64,000 nucleotides of DNA from Myxococcales bacterium (GCA_023898405.1 CP060221.1:1937501-2001500), one strand, 5' to 3'; counted from the stretch's first letter, positions 8,012 to 17,753 are shown. Notes: generated by a model not told the origin, from the letters alone. A program made the numbers and translations.

Positions 8012-10186
8012 TTATTTTAATGAGAAGAGAATGGAGCTTTGAGATGGAATATCTGCAGTGTTGAAGCTGTATTCCAGGGCATTATCTTTGCTGCTTTGAA
8101 GGCCGATCGTAGCAGAAGCACCGTTGTTAAAAGTGACACTACCAAAGTCTGTATCAAGATAGTTAAATCTGACATCTGAGTTATCTTCATAAAATATTAC
8201 TTCAAAACTTCCAGCACCTCGCGAACGATAGTTACGCATTTGCCACCACTCAATCACGAGTTTTCGGTAGGGACTTTCTCCCAAAACTTCAACATAAATA
8301 TCGGAAAGAGAATTGCTTGGCATTAGATCATCCCAAAATGGTGCTACGAGAGTATTGAGGGAAGTGTCAGGAAGATGGAGGTTTTTAAAATTATAGATCA
8401 TCGGATCGCTAAAGCTGATAGTTCCGTTGGAACTAATATAGAGCTTTGAAAAACCGTTTTCATTTCCTGCAAAGTGAATAGGAAAGGGCGACATAAAAGT
8501 ATGAAGGGTCTCGTCTTGAGCATTGAGCCTTTGTCCTTGAATCATTTCGTATTCATAGCCGATGTCAGCATTGGCCTGATACTCTTTAGAAGAGGATTTT
8601 TCATAAACACTTACTTTTACTGTGTCGTTGTCATCAAATTTTAACTCATACTCTCCTGCGCTATCTGGTTGCCAAAGGTAACTGTAGACTCCATCGTTGG
8701 CTATTTGATCACCATTTTTTCCGTTATCTTCTAAAACTATTTTTGTAGTGCCATCATCATAAACTATGAGTGCTCCTGCGCTTAGAGCACAATCAATTCG
8801 TAAGGCTGAAAGCATAAGTGAACCTCCTACAGGAATAGTGAGGTTATTATTCAATGGCTCTCGTCGAGTACTGACAACTTGATTGTTGCAGCTTAATGAA
8901 CCAACGCCATTATCATCTGCTCCTCTTATTCTTCTGCCGGAAATGGTAGTTGTTGCTGCGGCAAGAATTTTCTGTCCACCGCTAATAATGAGATTTTTTA
9001 TGCCTTTGTAGTCAAGATCACGAAAGTGCGAAGCGATGACTGCGGCTAAGCCTGTAACATGAGGAGTGGCCATGGAAGTACCGCTCAACTCACCATAGCG
9101 ATTACCAGGCAAAGTGCTCAGAATTTTTACGCCAGGTGCTGCAACATGAACAGTTTTTTTCCCGTAGTTAGAAAAAGAAGCGAGTCGATCTTGATTGTCG
9201 GTTGCTGCCACTGAAATAACATTTGAAACATTGTAATTGCAGGGGTAACGATCGTGAAGATCATTGTTATTTCTTTCGTTACCAGCAGCGGCAATGAAAA
9301 GAGTACCTAAGGCTTCGTGAGCTTTGATAGCTTCGAGCATCGCCTGGGATGAAGAACCGCCTCCCCATGAGTTATTGGTTGCTACAAGATTTACAGGATT
9401 TTGAGAACGGGATTTAAGGGTGGCGAAGTACTCAAGACACTGAATGGCATCGCTATTGGAACCACTACCGTTGCTGGAAAGAAATTTACATGCAGCAATG
9501 CTCACGTGTTGAGCAACTCCTACCACACCAATAGTATTGGCATTTGCTCCAATGGTACCCGCAACGTGGGTTCCGTGAGAATTGTCATCCATAGGATTAC
9601 CGCTTTCGTTTATAGCATTAATACCGTGAATGTCATCTATGTAGCCGTTATTATCGTCATCTTTTCCGTTGTTGGGAATCTCACCAGGATTGCTCCAGAT
9701 ATTGTCTTTTAGATCAACGTGATTGTAATCAACACCGGTATCGATAATACCGATTACAATATCTTGGCTTCCCTTTTCAATTAGCCACATTTTTTCAGCA
9801 TTTATATCGGCATCTACGAGGCCACTATTTTGCCCAATATTTTCTAAAGCCCACTGTTGGGCAAAACTTGGATCGCTTAGTTCATTGGTTGAATAAAGAT
9901 AATCAGGCTCAGCGTAAATAACTGAAGGGTTTTGTAAAAATATTTGCTGTGCTTCTTCGATGCTGATGCTGTCATCGAATTGAAAAAGAGTGAGTCCTTC
10001 TACAATTGAGTAACTTCTTATGTTTTGAGCACCTATTCTCGCTGCGGTTGCACTAAGAATACTAACGGGCTGTTGAGGATCTATTTTGACCAATAGACGC
10101 CCTTTAACATATCTGTCTTGCTGAGTAGCAAAGCTTGTAGATGACATAAAAAATATGGCGAGGATAAAGTAGAGATGACCTAGCAT
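8012..10186 (-). CDS. secreted subtilisin-like serine peptidase (S8) with Nidogen-like C-terminus
   Basis: GGAGG (10191-10195) fixes the ATG at 10186, giving 724 residues. Order: signal peptide (about 1-20), a pro-domain of the fervidolysin type (about 26-95), the S8 catalytic domain (about 140-415), a beta-sandwich domain (about 445-535) and a Nidogen-like domain (about 560-724) with YISSNGTISF and LVAPFWDDL. The catalytic triad is intact: D149 (IIDTGVD), H204 (SHGTHVAG), S371 (SGTSMATPH). An Asp/Asn-rich loop (NNGKDDDNNGYIDD) looks like a calcium site. The protein is presumably exported and autoprocessed, and degrades or matures extracellular or surface protein. It is a single gene with a 206-base upstream gap. 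Confidence 0.93.
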   Translation of the reverse strand: MLGHLYFILAIFFMSSTSFATQQDRYVKGRLLVKIDPQQPVSILSATAARIGAQNIRSYSIVEGLTLFQFDDSISIEEAQQIFLQNPSVIYAEPDYLYSTNELSDPSFAQQWALENIGQNSGLVDADINAEKMWLIEKGSQDIVIGIIDTGVDYNHVDLKDNIWSNPGEIPNNGKDDDNNGYIDDIHGINAINESGNPMDDNSHGTHVAGTIGANANTIGVVGVAQHVSIAACKFLSSNGSGSNSDAIQCLEYFATLKSRSQNPVNLVATNNSWGGGSSSQAMLEAIKAHEALGTLFIAAAGNERNNNDLHDRYPCNYNVSNVISVAATDNQDRLASFSNYGKKTVHVAAPGVKILSTLPGNRYGELSGTSMATPHVTGLAAVIASHFRDLDYKGIKNLIISGGQKILAAATTTISGRRIRGADDNGVGSLSCNNQVVSTRREPLNNNLTIPVGGSLMLSALRIDCALSAGALIVYDDGTTKIVLEDNGKNGDQIANDGVYSYLWQPDSAGEYELKFDDNDTVKVSVYEKSSSKEYQANADIGYEYEMIQGQRLNAQDETLHTFMSPFPIHFAGNENGFSKLYISSNGTISFSDPMIYNFKNLHLPDTSLNTLVAPFWDDLMPSNSLSDIYVEVLGESPYRKLVIEWWQMRNYRSRGAGSFEVIFYEDNSDVRFNYLDTDFGSVTFNNGASATIGLQSSKDNALEYSFNTADIPSQSSILFSLK

Positions 10187-10392
10187 TTGACCTCCGGCAA
10201 AAAAGAGGCTGCTTGCTAAAAGTTTAATCAACTAAAGCCACAGACTCTAAAAATGCGCAAGTTTTTAACCTCATGCATTCTAGAGTTTTTATTTTGTATA
10301 AAAGAGAATTATTTAAAAAATAAAAATATATTTAAAAAATACTGAGTGTTAATCTTTTTAAGGTGTTTAATCCGGAAATTTATGCCTTGAAA

Positions 10393-10851
10393 TTACCAGC
10401 GATGGTATGCCACATGCCCTTCAGAAACAGCGACAAAAAGTCCCTTACATTTTGCAGTTATTTTGTCGTGAGCGATTATTTCAGCTTCAATTTCAGCCTT
10501 TTTGTTACTGACAGAAATAGGACGGGCTTTGATAAGGAGCTCTGTATCCATTGGAGTAGGTGCTAAGAGTTCAACACTGTAGCGGGCTGTAACCGTGCAC
10601 GGGGGGGTAGGCATATTTTGCAATTTCATTATATGATAAGCGGCACACCAATTGCTGTGGCAGTCGAGCAAAGTACCACATATGCCTCCACTTAAAATAT
10701 TATCAAAAGCTTGATGATGTTCTTGAGGTCTGAAGTGTGCTAAAAATTGATCATTTTCCACCATGCTCTTGATCTGTAAGCCCTTGGAATTGCTTGGTCC
10801 ACATCCAAAACATCTATTGTGAGGAGCAAATTGATCTTGGATTGATTGCAC
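10393..10851 (-). CDS. PaaI-like hotdog-fold thioesterase
   Basis: The GTG start at 10849-10851 is decided by AAGGAGG five bases upstream. The 152-residue product has a CFGCGPSN motif typical of one PaaI/4HBT branch, then GLQIKSMVENDQ, the GGICGTLLDCHSNWC helix that carries the active site in hotdog thioesterases, and closing strands. It should hydrolyse acyl-CoA thioesters; the substrate cannot be deduced. It starts divergently from the secreted papain-fold gene at 10945, with 93 bases between. Confidence 0.82.
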   Translation of the reverse strand: MQSIQDQFAPHNRCFGCGPSNSKGLQIKSMVENDQFLAHFRPQEHHQAFDNILSGGICGTLLDCHSNWCAAYHIMKLQNMPTPPCTVTARYSVELLAPTPMDTELLIKARPISVSNKKAEIEAEIIAHDKITAKCKGLFVAVSEGHVAYHRW

Positions 10852-10944
10852 GAATGCCTCCTTAGTTTCCTACTTGATTATTTTTATCTATAGATTAAAA
10901 CCGATGGGCAATAATTTTTATTGCCTTTAAATTGGAGTAGATTC

Positions 10945-11805
10945 ATGAATACATTTCAATACGTTTTCTTTTCTCTATTTGCCGTTGTTTCTTGGACGAG
11001 TGATTTTAGCCAGGCAATGGAAGAGCAGTATGGTTATTTTGTAACTATAAAGCAAGCTAACTTGGAAAACGCGATCAAAGTGCCCGAACAAACAACACTA
11101 TGGGGTTGTGGTTTACATCAGGTGGCTCATACAATGGTGTGCGCAGGTGCTTCATGTGAGGCGATGAATTTTCAAAATCCAGGCGATTATCCTCTATCGG
11201 TGAATCTTAATACTACTCCTCTACGGAATAATCCTATGATAGGCGGGATGATTGAGCAGATGATTACTGATGAAGAGGGAAATTTTCGCGTGGGAGCAAC
11301 ACCGCGCGATATGGCTCAATTCCTAGATGGCAAACTGCAAGAATGTAATAAGCATTCGTGTGTGATCAGTAAAAATGAATTGACTAAAGAAGAACTGCTA
11401 GAGATAGTTCAAGAAAATATCGAAAACGATATGCCTGTTTTAGCCTATTACGTCGTAAATGCAGAGCAAAAACTTATGCATATCTATTCAATAGTCGGAT
11501 ACACAGATGATAATCTATTGCTGTTGAATACCTATGGAAAGGGAATACAACGCTTAGAAGTTATGGCTATCGATGATTTCATGAAAGGGCTTGATGCTTC
11601 CAGCATTGTAAATTTTGTGAAGATGATCGATGGGTTTGGTTTTATTGTAAGGCCTTTGGTTGCTAGTATGGGTGGAAAACTTGCCGATTCTTCAGCGGTA
11701 CAAGCATGGAATAATTTTAGTTTGATAAGCTTTGCCAAAGGAAAATGTGAAGAGGTTCCATTGCTAACAAAACCACAACAAAATGCAGAGTGTTCTATTC
11801 AGTAG
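10945..11805 (+). CDS. secreted papain-fold (C39-like) cysteine peptidase candidate
   Basis: The SD GGAG at 10933-10936 selects ATG 10945 over an upstream TTG. The 286-residue product has a signal peptide (cleavage near SQA-ME). The block VPEQTTLWGCGLHQVAHT resembles the catalytic-Cys helix of C39 and related papain-fold peptidases. LMHIYSIVGYTDDNLLLLNT resembles the His strand. Several other cysteines (CAGASC, ECNKHSC) may form disulfides. It could be an exported protease, a bacteriocin-type maturase domain without a transporter, or an inactive relative. It ends before a bidirectional terminator shared with the SUF operon. Confidence 0.65.
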   Translation: MNTFQYVFFSLFAVVSWTSDFSQAMEEQYGYFVTIKQANLENAIKVPEQTTLWGCGLHQVAHTMVCAGASCEAMNFQNPGDYPLSVNLNTTPLRNNPMIGGMIEQMITDEEGNFRVGATPRDMAQFLDGKLQECNKHSCVISKNELTKEELLEIVQENIENDMPVLAYYVVNAEQKLMHIYSIVGYTDDNLLLLNTYGKGIQRLEVMAIDDFMKGLDASSIVNFVKMIDGFGFIVRPLVASMGGKLADSSAVQAWNNFSLISFAKGKCEEVPLLTKPQQNAECSIQ

Positions 11806-11828
11806 CAGATAGTTTTTTGTGGAGTTTA

Positions 11829-11857
11829 AAAAAAACCGCCTGATGGGCGGTTTTTTT
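11829..11857. terminator. bidirectional rho-independent terminator
   Basis: CCGCC (11836-11840) pairs with GGCGG (11846-11850) across a five-base loop. The stem extends through A7/T7 flanks, so it can end both the plus-strand peptidase gene and the minus-strand SUF operon, whose last stop is at 11900. Confidence 0.88.
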
Positions 11858-11899
11858 AGTGCTCTTAGCCAGAGCAGTTAATTTATTAAATTGCTATTA

Positions 11900-12466
11900 C
11901 TATAAAAATCCCAGCTGCAGTTTAGCAGCTTCACTCATGAGGCTTGATTCCCAAGGCGGATCAAACATTAAATCGACTACAACATCGACCACACCGGGAA
12001 TATCGCGGATTTTCTTCTCAACATCGGATTTAATAATTTCTCCCATGCCGCAACCTGGAGCAGTGAGGGTCATCTCAATGCGAACGATGAAGTGCTCGTT
12101 ATCATTATCAACGCATTTGATCTCACTTTCATAGATCAATCCCAAATCGACAATGTTGACAGGAATTTCTGGATCGTAACAGGTTTTTAATTGTTCTTTG
12201 ACGCACGCCTCGATGCCCTTTTCTTTTACTTCTTGTAGCGAGATATCGCGTCGTTCATCGGGAATGGGTTGCCCCAAAGCATCCGCATCTTTGCCATCAA
12301 CACGCATCAAATAGCCCTGATCGGTTTGAACAGTAAACATTCCACCTAAAACATGCTGAATATAAACTTTATCCCCTTTAGAAATACTTGATTCAATTCC
12401 ATCAGGAATAAGAATACTGCTGACCGTTCGCACTAATTCTACTTCGGTACCAGTAAGCCGATGCAT
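11900..12466 (-). CDS. sufT: SufT-type MIP18/DUF59 iron-sulfur carrier or assembly factor
   Basis: A 188-residue protein of the long SufT type. The N-terminal ~90 residues carry GDKVYIQHVLGGMFTVQT. A DUF59/MIP18 domain follows (about 85-180) with DPEIPVNIVDLGLIYE and the conserved LTAPGCGMGEII cysteine region, and VDLMFDPPWE closes it. SufT proteins aid delivery or maturation of Fe-S clusters. It is the last gene of the SUF operon, 3 bases after sufU, and ends at the bidirectional terminator 11829-11857. Confidence 0.92.
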   Translation of the reverse strand: MHRLTGTEVELVRTVSSILIPDGIESSISKGDKVYIQHVLGGMFTVQTDQGYLMRVDGKDADALGQPIPDERRDISLQEVKEKGIEACVKEQLKTCYDPEIPVNIVDLGLIYESEIKCVDNDNEHFIVRIEMTLTAPGCGMGEIIKSDVEKKIRDIPGVVDVVVDLMFDPPWESSLMSEAAKLQLGFL

Positions 12467-12469
12467 AGA

Positions 12470-12913
12470 TTACTCCGTCATCACATGAGAGGATTTTTTT
12501 TCTAGAGCTGCCATTAAGGTGTGCCAGCATAAGGTGGCGCATTTTACTCGCATAGGAAATTCTTTCACACCTTCAAAAACTTGTAACTTTTTAAGAGTTG
12601 CGCTGGGATGTTGCTCATGAACCAGCATTCCGTGAAAATCTTCAAACAAATCTTGAATTGTTTCTAAACTCTGTCCCTTGATGCTTTCGGTCATGAGTGA
12701 GGCAGAAGCTTTGGAGATAGCGCACCCATCGCCTCGAAAACGCACCTCTTCAACACATTCATTTTTTACAAAAAGATCAATGTCGATAGTGTCTCCACAT
12801 AGGGGATTATCGCCATGAGCATGGTGACTCTTTTGATTGAGCTCTCCGAAATTCTTGGGTGACTGAGCATGATCAATGATAATTTCTTGATATAAATTAG
12901 ATAGAGCACTCAT
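12470..12913 (-). CDS. sufU: SufU/IscU-type scaffold or sulfur acceptor
   Basis: 147 residues with all ligand positions of the SufU family: C39 in DNPLCGD, D41, C64 in GDGCAIS, and C125/C129 in RVKCATLCWH. The ~20-residue insertion before the last Cys pair, compared with IscU, is the hallmark of SufU. It binds zinc or a cluster and accepts persulfide sulfur from SufS. It overlaps sufS by 4 bases (ATGA), so translation is probably coupled. Confidence 0.94.
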   Translation of the reverse strand: MSALSNLYQEIIIDHAQSPKNFGELNQKSHHAHGDNPLCGDTIDIDLFVKNECVEEVRFRGDGCAISKASASLMTESIKGQSLETIQDLFEDFHGMLVHEQHPSATLKKLQVFEGVKEFPMRVKCATLCWHTLMAALEKKSSHVMTE

Positions 12914-14139
12914 CGTGAAAATACCTCAAATACACGTTTAAATGCGTCAGCAAAACGGTCGATCTCATCTGTTGTGTTGTAAAAAGATAGGCTTGCTCGA
13001 GATAAAGCGCTGATGCCAAAACGTTTCATCAGTGGCTGTGTGCATAAATGTCCGGCTCTGACTGCAATACCTTCGCGATCCAAAATAGAGCTAATATCGT
13101 GAGGGTGAATACCTTCAAGCACGAATGAAACCAAAGGAACCCGTTTGGGCGCATTGCCAATAATGGTGAGCTTGGAAATTTTTTTAAGACTTTCCAGCAA
13201 GTATGCCGAAAGCTTCTCCTCGTAAGCGATAAGTTTATGAAAGCCAATCTCTTGGATGTATTCGATCGCTTTGGCCAAACCCAAAACACCAGCAATATTT
13301 GGTGTGCCTGCTTCAAACTTATGAGGAGGAGGAGCAAAGCTGATAGCATCAAAGCTCACTGATGCGATCATGTCACCACCGCCTTGATAGGGTGGCATGG
13401 CATCAAGCCAATTTTTTTTGCCGTAAAGCACACCTACGCCGGTTGGCCCATAGAGCTTGTGGCTTGAAAATGCATAAAAATCCGTGTCAATATCCAAAAC
13501 ATCTACAGGCAAGTGATGAATTGCCTGAGCACCATCTACGACTGTCGCTGTTTTATGTGCACGAGCAATGGCAACCATTTCTTTGATTGGGTTGATAGTG
13601 CCAAGGCTATTCGATGCATGAATAAAAGTTGCGAGCTTAGTTTTTTTATTGAACAGTGAGCGGTAGCAATCTAAATCAAGGGTGCCGTCGTCGTGCAGCG
13701 GAGTAACTCGTAAAACTAAATTTAGTTCTTTTGCAAGCAAATACCACGGAACGATATTGGAGTGATGTTCCATTTGGGTGAGAATAATTTCATCGCCTGG
13801 CTGAAAATAAAATTTTCCTAAACAACTTGCTAAAAGATTAATGCTCTCGGTAGTAGAGCGAGTGAAAATAATTTCTGATGGGCTTTGAGCATTAATGAAT
13901 TGAGCCACGCGCACTCGAGCTTGGTTGTATTTGCTGGTGGCCTTTTCGCTTAAATAATGTGCGCCGCGGTTAACGTTAGCAGCAAAATTTTGATAATAAG
14001 AAAGTTCCTCATCGATAACGCACTGTGGTTTTTGCGCGGTTGCCGCATTATCAAAATAGACCAAAGGGTGCCCATAAACCTTTTGATGCAAGGCTGGAAA
14101 ATCTTTTCTTAAAACACTGAGATCCAAATCATTTGTCAT
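12910..14139 (-). CDS. sufS: SufS group II cysteine desulfurase
   Basis: The start is ATG 14137-14139 (GGAA seven bases upstream); an earlier in-frame TTG at 14151 lies inside sufD and is less likely. The 409-residue PLP enzyme begins RKDFPALHQKVYGHPLVYFDNAATAQKP. It carries the PLP lysine in FSSHKLYGPTGVGVLYG and the persulfide Cys in RAGHLCTQPLM. It converts cysteine to alanine and passes sulfur to SufU. It lies one base after the sufD stop in the same operon. Confidence 0.95.
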   Translation of the reverse strand: MTNDLDLSVLRKDFPALHQKVYGHPLVYFDNAATAQKPQCVIDEELSYYQNFAANVNRGAHYLSEKATSKYNQARVRVAQFINAQSPSEIIFTRSTTESINLLASCLGKFYFQPGDEIILTQMEHHSNIVPWYLLAKELNLVLRVTPLHDDGTLDLDCYRSLFNKKTKLATFIHASNSLGTINPIKEMVAIARAHKTATVVDGAQAIHHLPVDVLDIDTDFYAFSSHKLYGPTGVGVLYGKKNWLDAMPPYQGGGDMIASVSFDAISFAPPPHKFEAGTPNIAGVLGLAKAIEYIQEIGFHKLIAYEEKLSAYLLESLKKISKLTIIGNAPKRVPLVSFVLEGIHPHDISSILDREGIAVRAGHLCTQPLMKRFGISALSRASLSFYNTTDEIDRFADAFKRVFEVFSR

Positions 14140-14140
14140 A

Positions 14141-15070
14141 TCATGTTCCAAGCGATCGTTTAAGAGAATCTTTTACTTTGTCTTTGACGAATAGAGCGAT
14201 ATCTTTCTGCGAGATAGTGTCGGTGATTTCAGAACTAAAGGCAGATACCAAAAGTGTTTTAGCTAAGATGGGATCAATACCACGAGATTGCAGGTAAAAA
14301 AGCATGTTGTGATCGAGTTCTCCGATACTGGCACCGTGAGAAGCGCTGATGTCATCATTATTGATTTCAAGTTGTGGCAATACACTGGCTTTGGCCTTAT
14401 CGCTCAACAATAAAGTTTTGTAATGCTGTTGGGCAGAGCTTTTGCTTGCATCTTTATCAACGATCACTTTGCCCAAAAATTTTCCTTGAGTCTGATCTGC
14501 ATAGATTGTACGAGCCAACTGTCGACTCTCACTATCTTTTCCTTGGTGCAAAACCTTAAGCAGGGTTTCGGTTTGAGCTGATTGGCTTAATTGATCCAGT
14601 AGAAAAAAATCAGTATTGGCAGATTCTCCCTCAAGCTTGATATCTATAGATTGAGCAAATACTCCCAAAGATAAATTAAAAATATGATTTGATAGATAAC
14701 TATTTTTTTGCACGCAAGCACGCCGTTTGTGTTCGACCTTAGACTGGGTATCTACCTGTGAGACTTGATAAAAATGCGCCTGAGCATTATCTGCTACAGT
14801 CACTGAAGTTGTTGTTGATCCTGATGATCTGGCTATACCATCAAAATATTCCAAGAGATGAATGTGAGTGTTTTTTTGTATGTTCACATCGACTGAAATA
14901 TTAGTTTGGTAGTGGATAATAATTGGAGCACTAAGTGTTTTATCAACGTCGATCATTAAGGCTGAATTAGAATTAACGAAACAGTTGAGACGAGGATCGT
15001 GATTTACGCAGCCATCGCTTTTTATATGCACCACATAGGCCGAATCAAAACATGGATGAAGCTCGCTCAT
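14141..15070 (-). CDS. sufD: SufD, partner of the SufBCD cluster scaffold
   Basis: 309 residues of beta-helix type with the family's C-terminal core (SASHGASIGELDHNMLFYLQSRGI, given here as one region near 245-268). SufD pairs with SufB and two SufC to build and release Fe-S clusters. The protein is shorter than the usual ~420 residues because the N-terminal helical part is reduced. It overlaps sufC by 4 bases (ATGA). Confidence 0.9.
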   Translation of the reverse strand: MSELHPCFDSAYVVHIKSDGCVNHDPRLNCFVNSNSALMIDVDKTLSAPIIIHYQTNISVDVNIQKNTHIHLLEYFDGIARSSGSTTTSVTVADNAQAHFYQVSQVDTQSKVEHKRRACVQKNSYLSNHIFNLSLGVFAQSIDIKLEGESANTDFFLLDQLSQSAQTETLLKVLHQGKDSESRQLARTIYADQTQGKFLGKVIVDKDASKSSAQQHYKTLLLSDKAKASVLPQLEINNDDISASHGASIGELDHNMLFYLQSRGIDPILAKTLLVSAFSSEITDTISQKDIALFVKDKVKDSLKRSLGT

Positions 15071-15852
15071 GACTTTATTACCTCCAGGCCGTTATTTTTA
15101 GCCTTGGTAATAAAGGAATCATAACCGCCGTTTTCTAATTTAAGCGCAAGTTCTTTGCCTCCTGATTCAATGATACGTCCATCGACACACACATGAACGA
15201 AATCAGGAACAATATAGTTGAGAAGGCGTTGGTAGTGAGTGACCACGATCATACCTCGCTCTTCGTTGCGCAAAGCATTAACACCGTCAGCACAAATTTT
15301 TAAAGCATCGATATCAAGCCCAGAGTCGGTTTCATCCAATATGCACAGACGTGGCTCAAGAATAGCCATTTGCAAAATTTCATTACGCTTTTTTTCACCG
15401 CCAGAAAATCCTTCGTTAACTGCTCGATTCAAAAAGCGTTCATCCATTTTTAAATCGGTTAATTTGCTGCGAACTAATGACAAAAAATCAATGGCATCAA
15501 TTTCACTTTGTCCTCGGGATCGTCTTACTGAATTGAGTGCCGCCCTTAGAAAATAAGCATTGTTTACTCCAGGGATTTCCACCGGATATTGAAAAGCAAG
15601 AAAGATCCCTAAACGAGCGCGTTCATCGGCATTCAGCTCCAAGACCGATTGGCCTAACAATTCTATAGAACCACCGTCGACGTGATAATCATTTTTTCCC
15701 GCTAAGGTATGAGCTAAAGTGCTTTTGCCCGAACCGTTAGGTCCCATGATGGCATGCACCTCACCTTTGTTTACTGTAAGATTCAAACCTTTGAGTATTT
15801 GATGATTGTCAACTGATACACTTAAGTTTTTTATAGATAGCAAAGTAGACAT
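15067..15852 (-). CDS. sufC: SufC ABC-type ATPase
   Basis: 261 residues with Walker A at 37-45 (GPNGSGKST), Q-loop in FLAFQYPVEIPG, the SufC signature FSGGEKKRNEI, Walker B with ILDETDSGLDIDAL and a switch His in VVTHYQRLL. It powers the SufBCD scaffold in the cytoplasm. Its ATG directly abuts the sufB stop, so the two are co-translated. Confidence 0.96.
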   Translation of the reverse strand: MSTLLSIKNLSVSVDNHQILKGLNLTVNKGEVHAIMGPNGSGKSTLAHTLAGKNDYHVDGGSIELLGQSVLELNADERARLGIFLAFQYPVEIPGVNNAYFLRAALNSVRRSRGQSEIDAIDFLSLVRSKLTDLKMDERFLNRAVNEGFSGGEKKRNEILQMAILEPRLCILDETDSGLDIDALKICADGVNALRNEERGMIVVTHYQRLLNYIVPDFVHVCVDGRIIESGGKELALKLENGGYDSFITKAKNNGLEVIKS

Positions 15853-17304
15853 TTAACCCACTGCTCCTTCAAGACTAATATCGAGTAATTTTTGTGCTTC
15901 AACAGCAAATTCCATGGGAAGTTTTTGAAATACCTGCTTGCAAAAACCACCTACAATAAGACTCACCGCATCTTCATCCGAAAGCCCGCGTGAGCGGCAG
16001 TAAAATAACTGTTCATCTGAAATTTTTGAAGTGGTTGCCTCGTGCTCTATATGAGCTGTTGAATTGTGCGCTTCAATAACGGGAAAAGTATGCGCACCAC
16101 ATGCAGAACCAAAGAGGAGAGAGTCGCACTGGGAAAAGTTACGACTGTTTTGCGCTTTAGGGCTTACTTTTACAAGTCCACGGTAGGAGTTTTGACTCAA
16201 GCCAGCTGAAATCCCCTTGGAGATAATTGTGCTTTTGGTATTTTTTCCCAAGTGGATCATCTTGGTTCCGGTGTCTGCTTGTTGGTGATTGTTGGTTACC
16301 GCGACGCTATAAAATTCACCAACGGAGTTGTCGCCTTTCAAAATAACGCTGGGGTATTTCCAGGTAATAGCAGATCCTGTTTCTACTTGAGTCCAAGAAA
16401 TTTTTGAGTTGTCGCCCGAGCATACTCCTCGTTTGGTCACAAAATTATAGATTCCACCTTTACCGTCTTTGTCTCCGGGATACCAATTTTGCACAGTGGA
16501 ATATTTTATATGGGCATTTTTTAGTGCTACTAATTCAACAACAGCAGCATGCAGTTGATTTTCATCGCGCATTGGAGCAGTACAGCCTTCGAGGTAGCTT
16601 ACCACTGCATCATCTTCGGCGATGATCAAGGTTCGTTCAAATTGCCCAGTATTTGAAGCATTGATACGAAAATAAGTGGAAAGCTCCATAGGGCAGCGCA
16701 CACCTTTGGGAACTAGGCAAAATGATCCATCGCTAAACACTGCTGAGTTAAGGCAGGCATAAAAATTATCAGTATAGGGAACAACCGAGCCTAAATATTT
16801 TTTAACCAGTTCTGGATGCTCTTTAACGGCCTCAGAAAAACTACAAAAAATTACTCCGGCGCTTTTTAGTTTTTCTTTAAATGTGGTGGCAACCGAAACA
16901 CTGTCAAAGACCGCATCCACAGCAACATTGGCGAGCATTTTTTGTTCATGCAATGGAATGCCTAATTTTTCGTAGGTCTTGAGAATTTCTGGATCCACTT
17001 CATCGAGACTATTGAGCTTAGGCTTTTTCTTGGGCGCTGAATAATAAACAATATCATTAAAATCGATAGGAGCAATCTTGAGATGAGCCCATTGAGGTGT
17101 TTTATTTTCGCGCAGCAAAGTGCAAAAATGAGCGAAGGCTTTGAGGCGAAAATCAAGCAGCCATTGTGGCTCTTCTTTTTTCATGGAGATAGTGCGAACG
17201 ATCTCTTCGCTTAGTCCCGGGGGAGTTTGTTCTGTCTCTATCTTAGTGGAAAAGCCGTAAGCATAGGGCTGTTCGGTAAATTCTTTCAATTCAGGGCTAG
17301 CCAT
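15853..17304 (-). CDS. sufB: SufB Fe-S cluster scaffold
   Basis: The ATG at 17302-17304 is preceded by GAGGA at SD distance; the GTG at 17334 would add ten residues without support. 483 residues match SufB closely: EWLLDFRLKA-like N-terminus, GVRCPMELSTYFRINA, SYLEGCTAPMRDENQLHAAV, IEHEATTSKISDEQLFYCRSRGL (region near 430-452). The conserved Cys and Glu of the cluster site and the C-terminal acid-rich end are present. The gene overlaps the 3' end of the Rrf2 regulator by 8 bases. Confidence 0.96.
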   Translation of the reverse strand: MASPELKEFTEQPYAYGFSTKIETEQTPPGLSEEIVRTISMKKEEPQWLLDFRLKAFAHFCTLLRENKTPQWAHLKIAPIDFNDIVYYSAPKKKPKLNSLDEVDPEILKTYEKLGIPLHEQKMLANVAVDAVFDSVSVATTFKEKLKSAGVIFCSFSEAVKEHPELVKKYLGSVVPYTDNFYACLNSAVFSDGSFCLVPKGVRCPMELSTYFRINASNTGQFERTLIIAEDDAVVSYLEGCTAPMRDENQLHAAVVELVALKNAHIKYSTVQNWYPGDKDGKGGIYNFVTKRGVCSGDNSKISWTQVETGSAITWKYPSVILKGDNSVGEFYSVAVTNNHQQADTGTKMIHLGKNTKSTIISKGISAGLSQNSYRGLVKVSPKAQNSRNFSQCDSLLFGSACGAHTFPVIEAHNSTAHIEHEATTSKISDEQLFYCRSRGLSDEDAVSLIVGGFCKQVFQKLPMEFAVEAQKLLDISLEGAVG

Positions 17305-17746
17305 GTCTAATTCCTCTAATAAGAGTTGGTGCACAAGCTTCAGAAGAGATTAATTCTGACAAGCTTATTTGTTTGAGCAAGTGAGTAAGTTTGTTGTGAA
17401 CAATCTGCCACCCATTTCTTTGTGGGCAATGGCCATCGAGTGGGCATCTTTGATGGTGCAAGCTCAAACACGAAATGGTGGATTGGCTGCCTTCAAAAAC
17501 TTCAATTATTTCTAAAAGCGAAACCTGATCAGGATGGAGAGATAATTGATATCCTCCGCTCGTACCGCGGGTAGCGCTGACAATTTTATGCTTGGCAAGC
17601 AATTTTAAAAGTTTGCTTACCGTTGGCAGGGGAAGACCAGAAGCTTTTGAAAGATCGCGAGCAGAGATAGGCGATTGTGCTTGTCGACTTGCTAAAAAGC
17701 CCAAAAGCACGACTCCGTAATCTGTTAATCTGGCAATCTTAAACAT
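17297..17746 (-). CDS. Rrf2-family Fe-S-sensing regulator of the SUF operon
   Basis: The start is ATG 17744-17746 (MFKIARLTDYG), matching the N-terminus of SUF-associated Rrf2 regulators. The 149-residue protein has a winged helix-turn-helix (about 27-60, SARDLSKASGLPLPTVSKLL) and the wing GTSGGYQL. C93, C101 and C107 (CPLDGHC) are spaced like the cluster ligands of IscR/SufR-type sensors. As first gene of the SUF operon it most likely represses the operon when its cluster is intact. An operator-like dyad lies 8 bases upstream. Confidence 0.9.
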   Translation of the reverse strand: MFKIARLTDYGVVLLGFLASRQAQSPISARDLSKASGLPLPTVSKLLKLLAKHKIVSATRGTSGGYQLSLHPDQVSLLEIIEVFEGSQSTISCLSLHHQRCPLDGHCPQRNGWQIVHNKLTHLLKQISLSELISSEACAPTLIRGIRHG

Positions 17747-17753
17747 TTCTTTA

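Noticed and set aside
9401..9712. 103-codon plus-strand frame
   Set aside because: Antisense to the catalytic domain of the S8 peptidase; the composition is that of a shadow.
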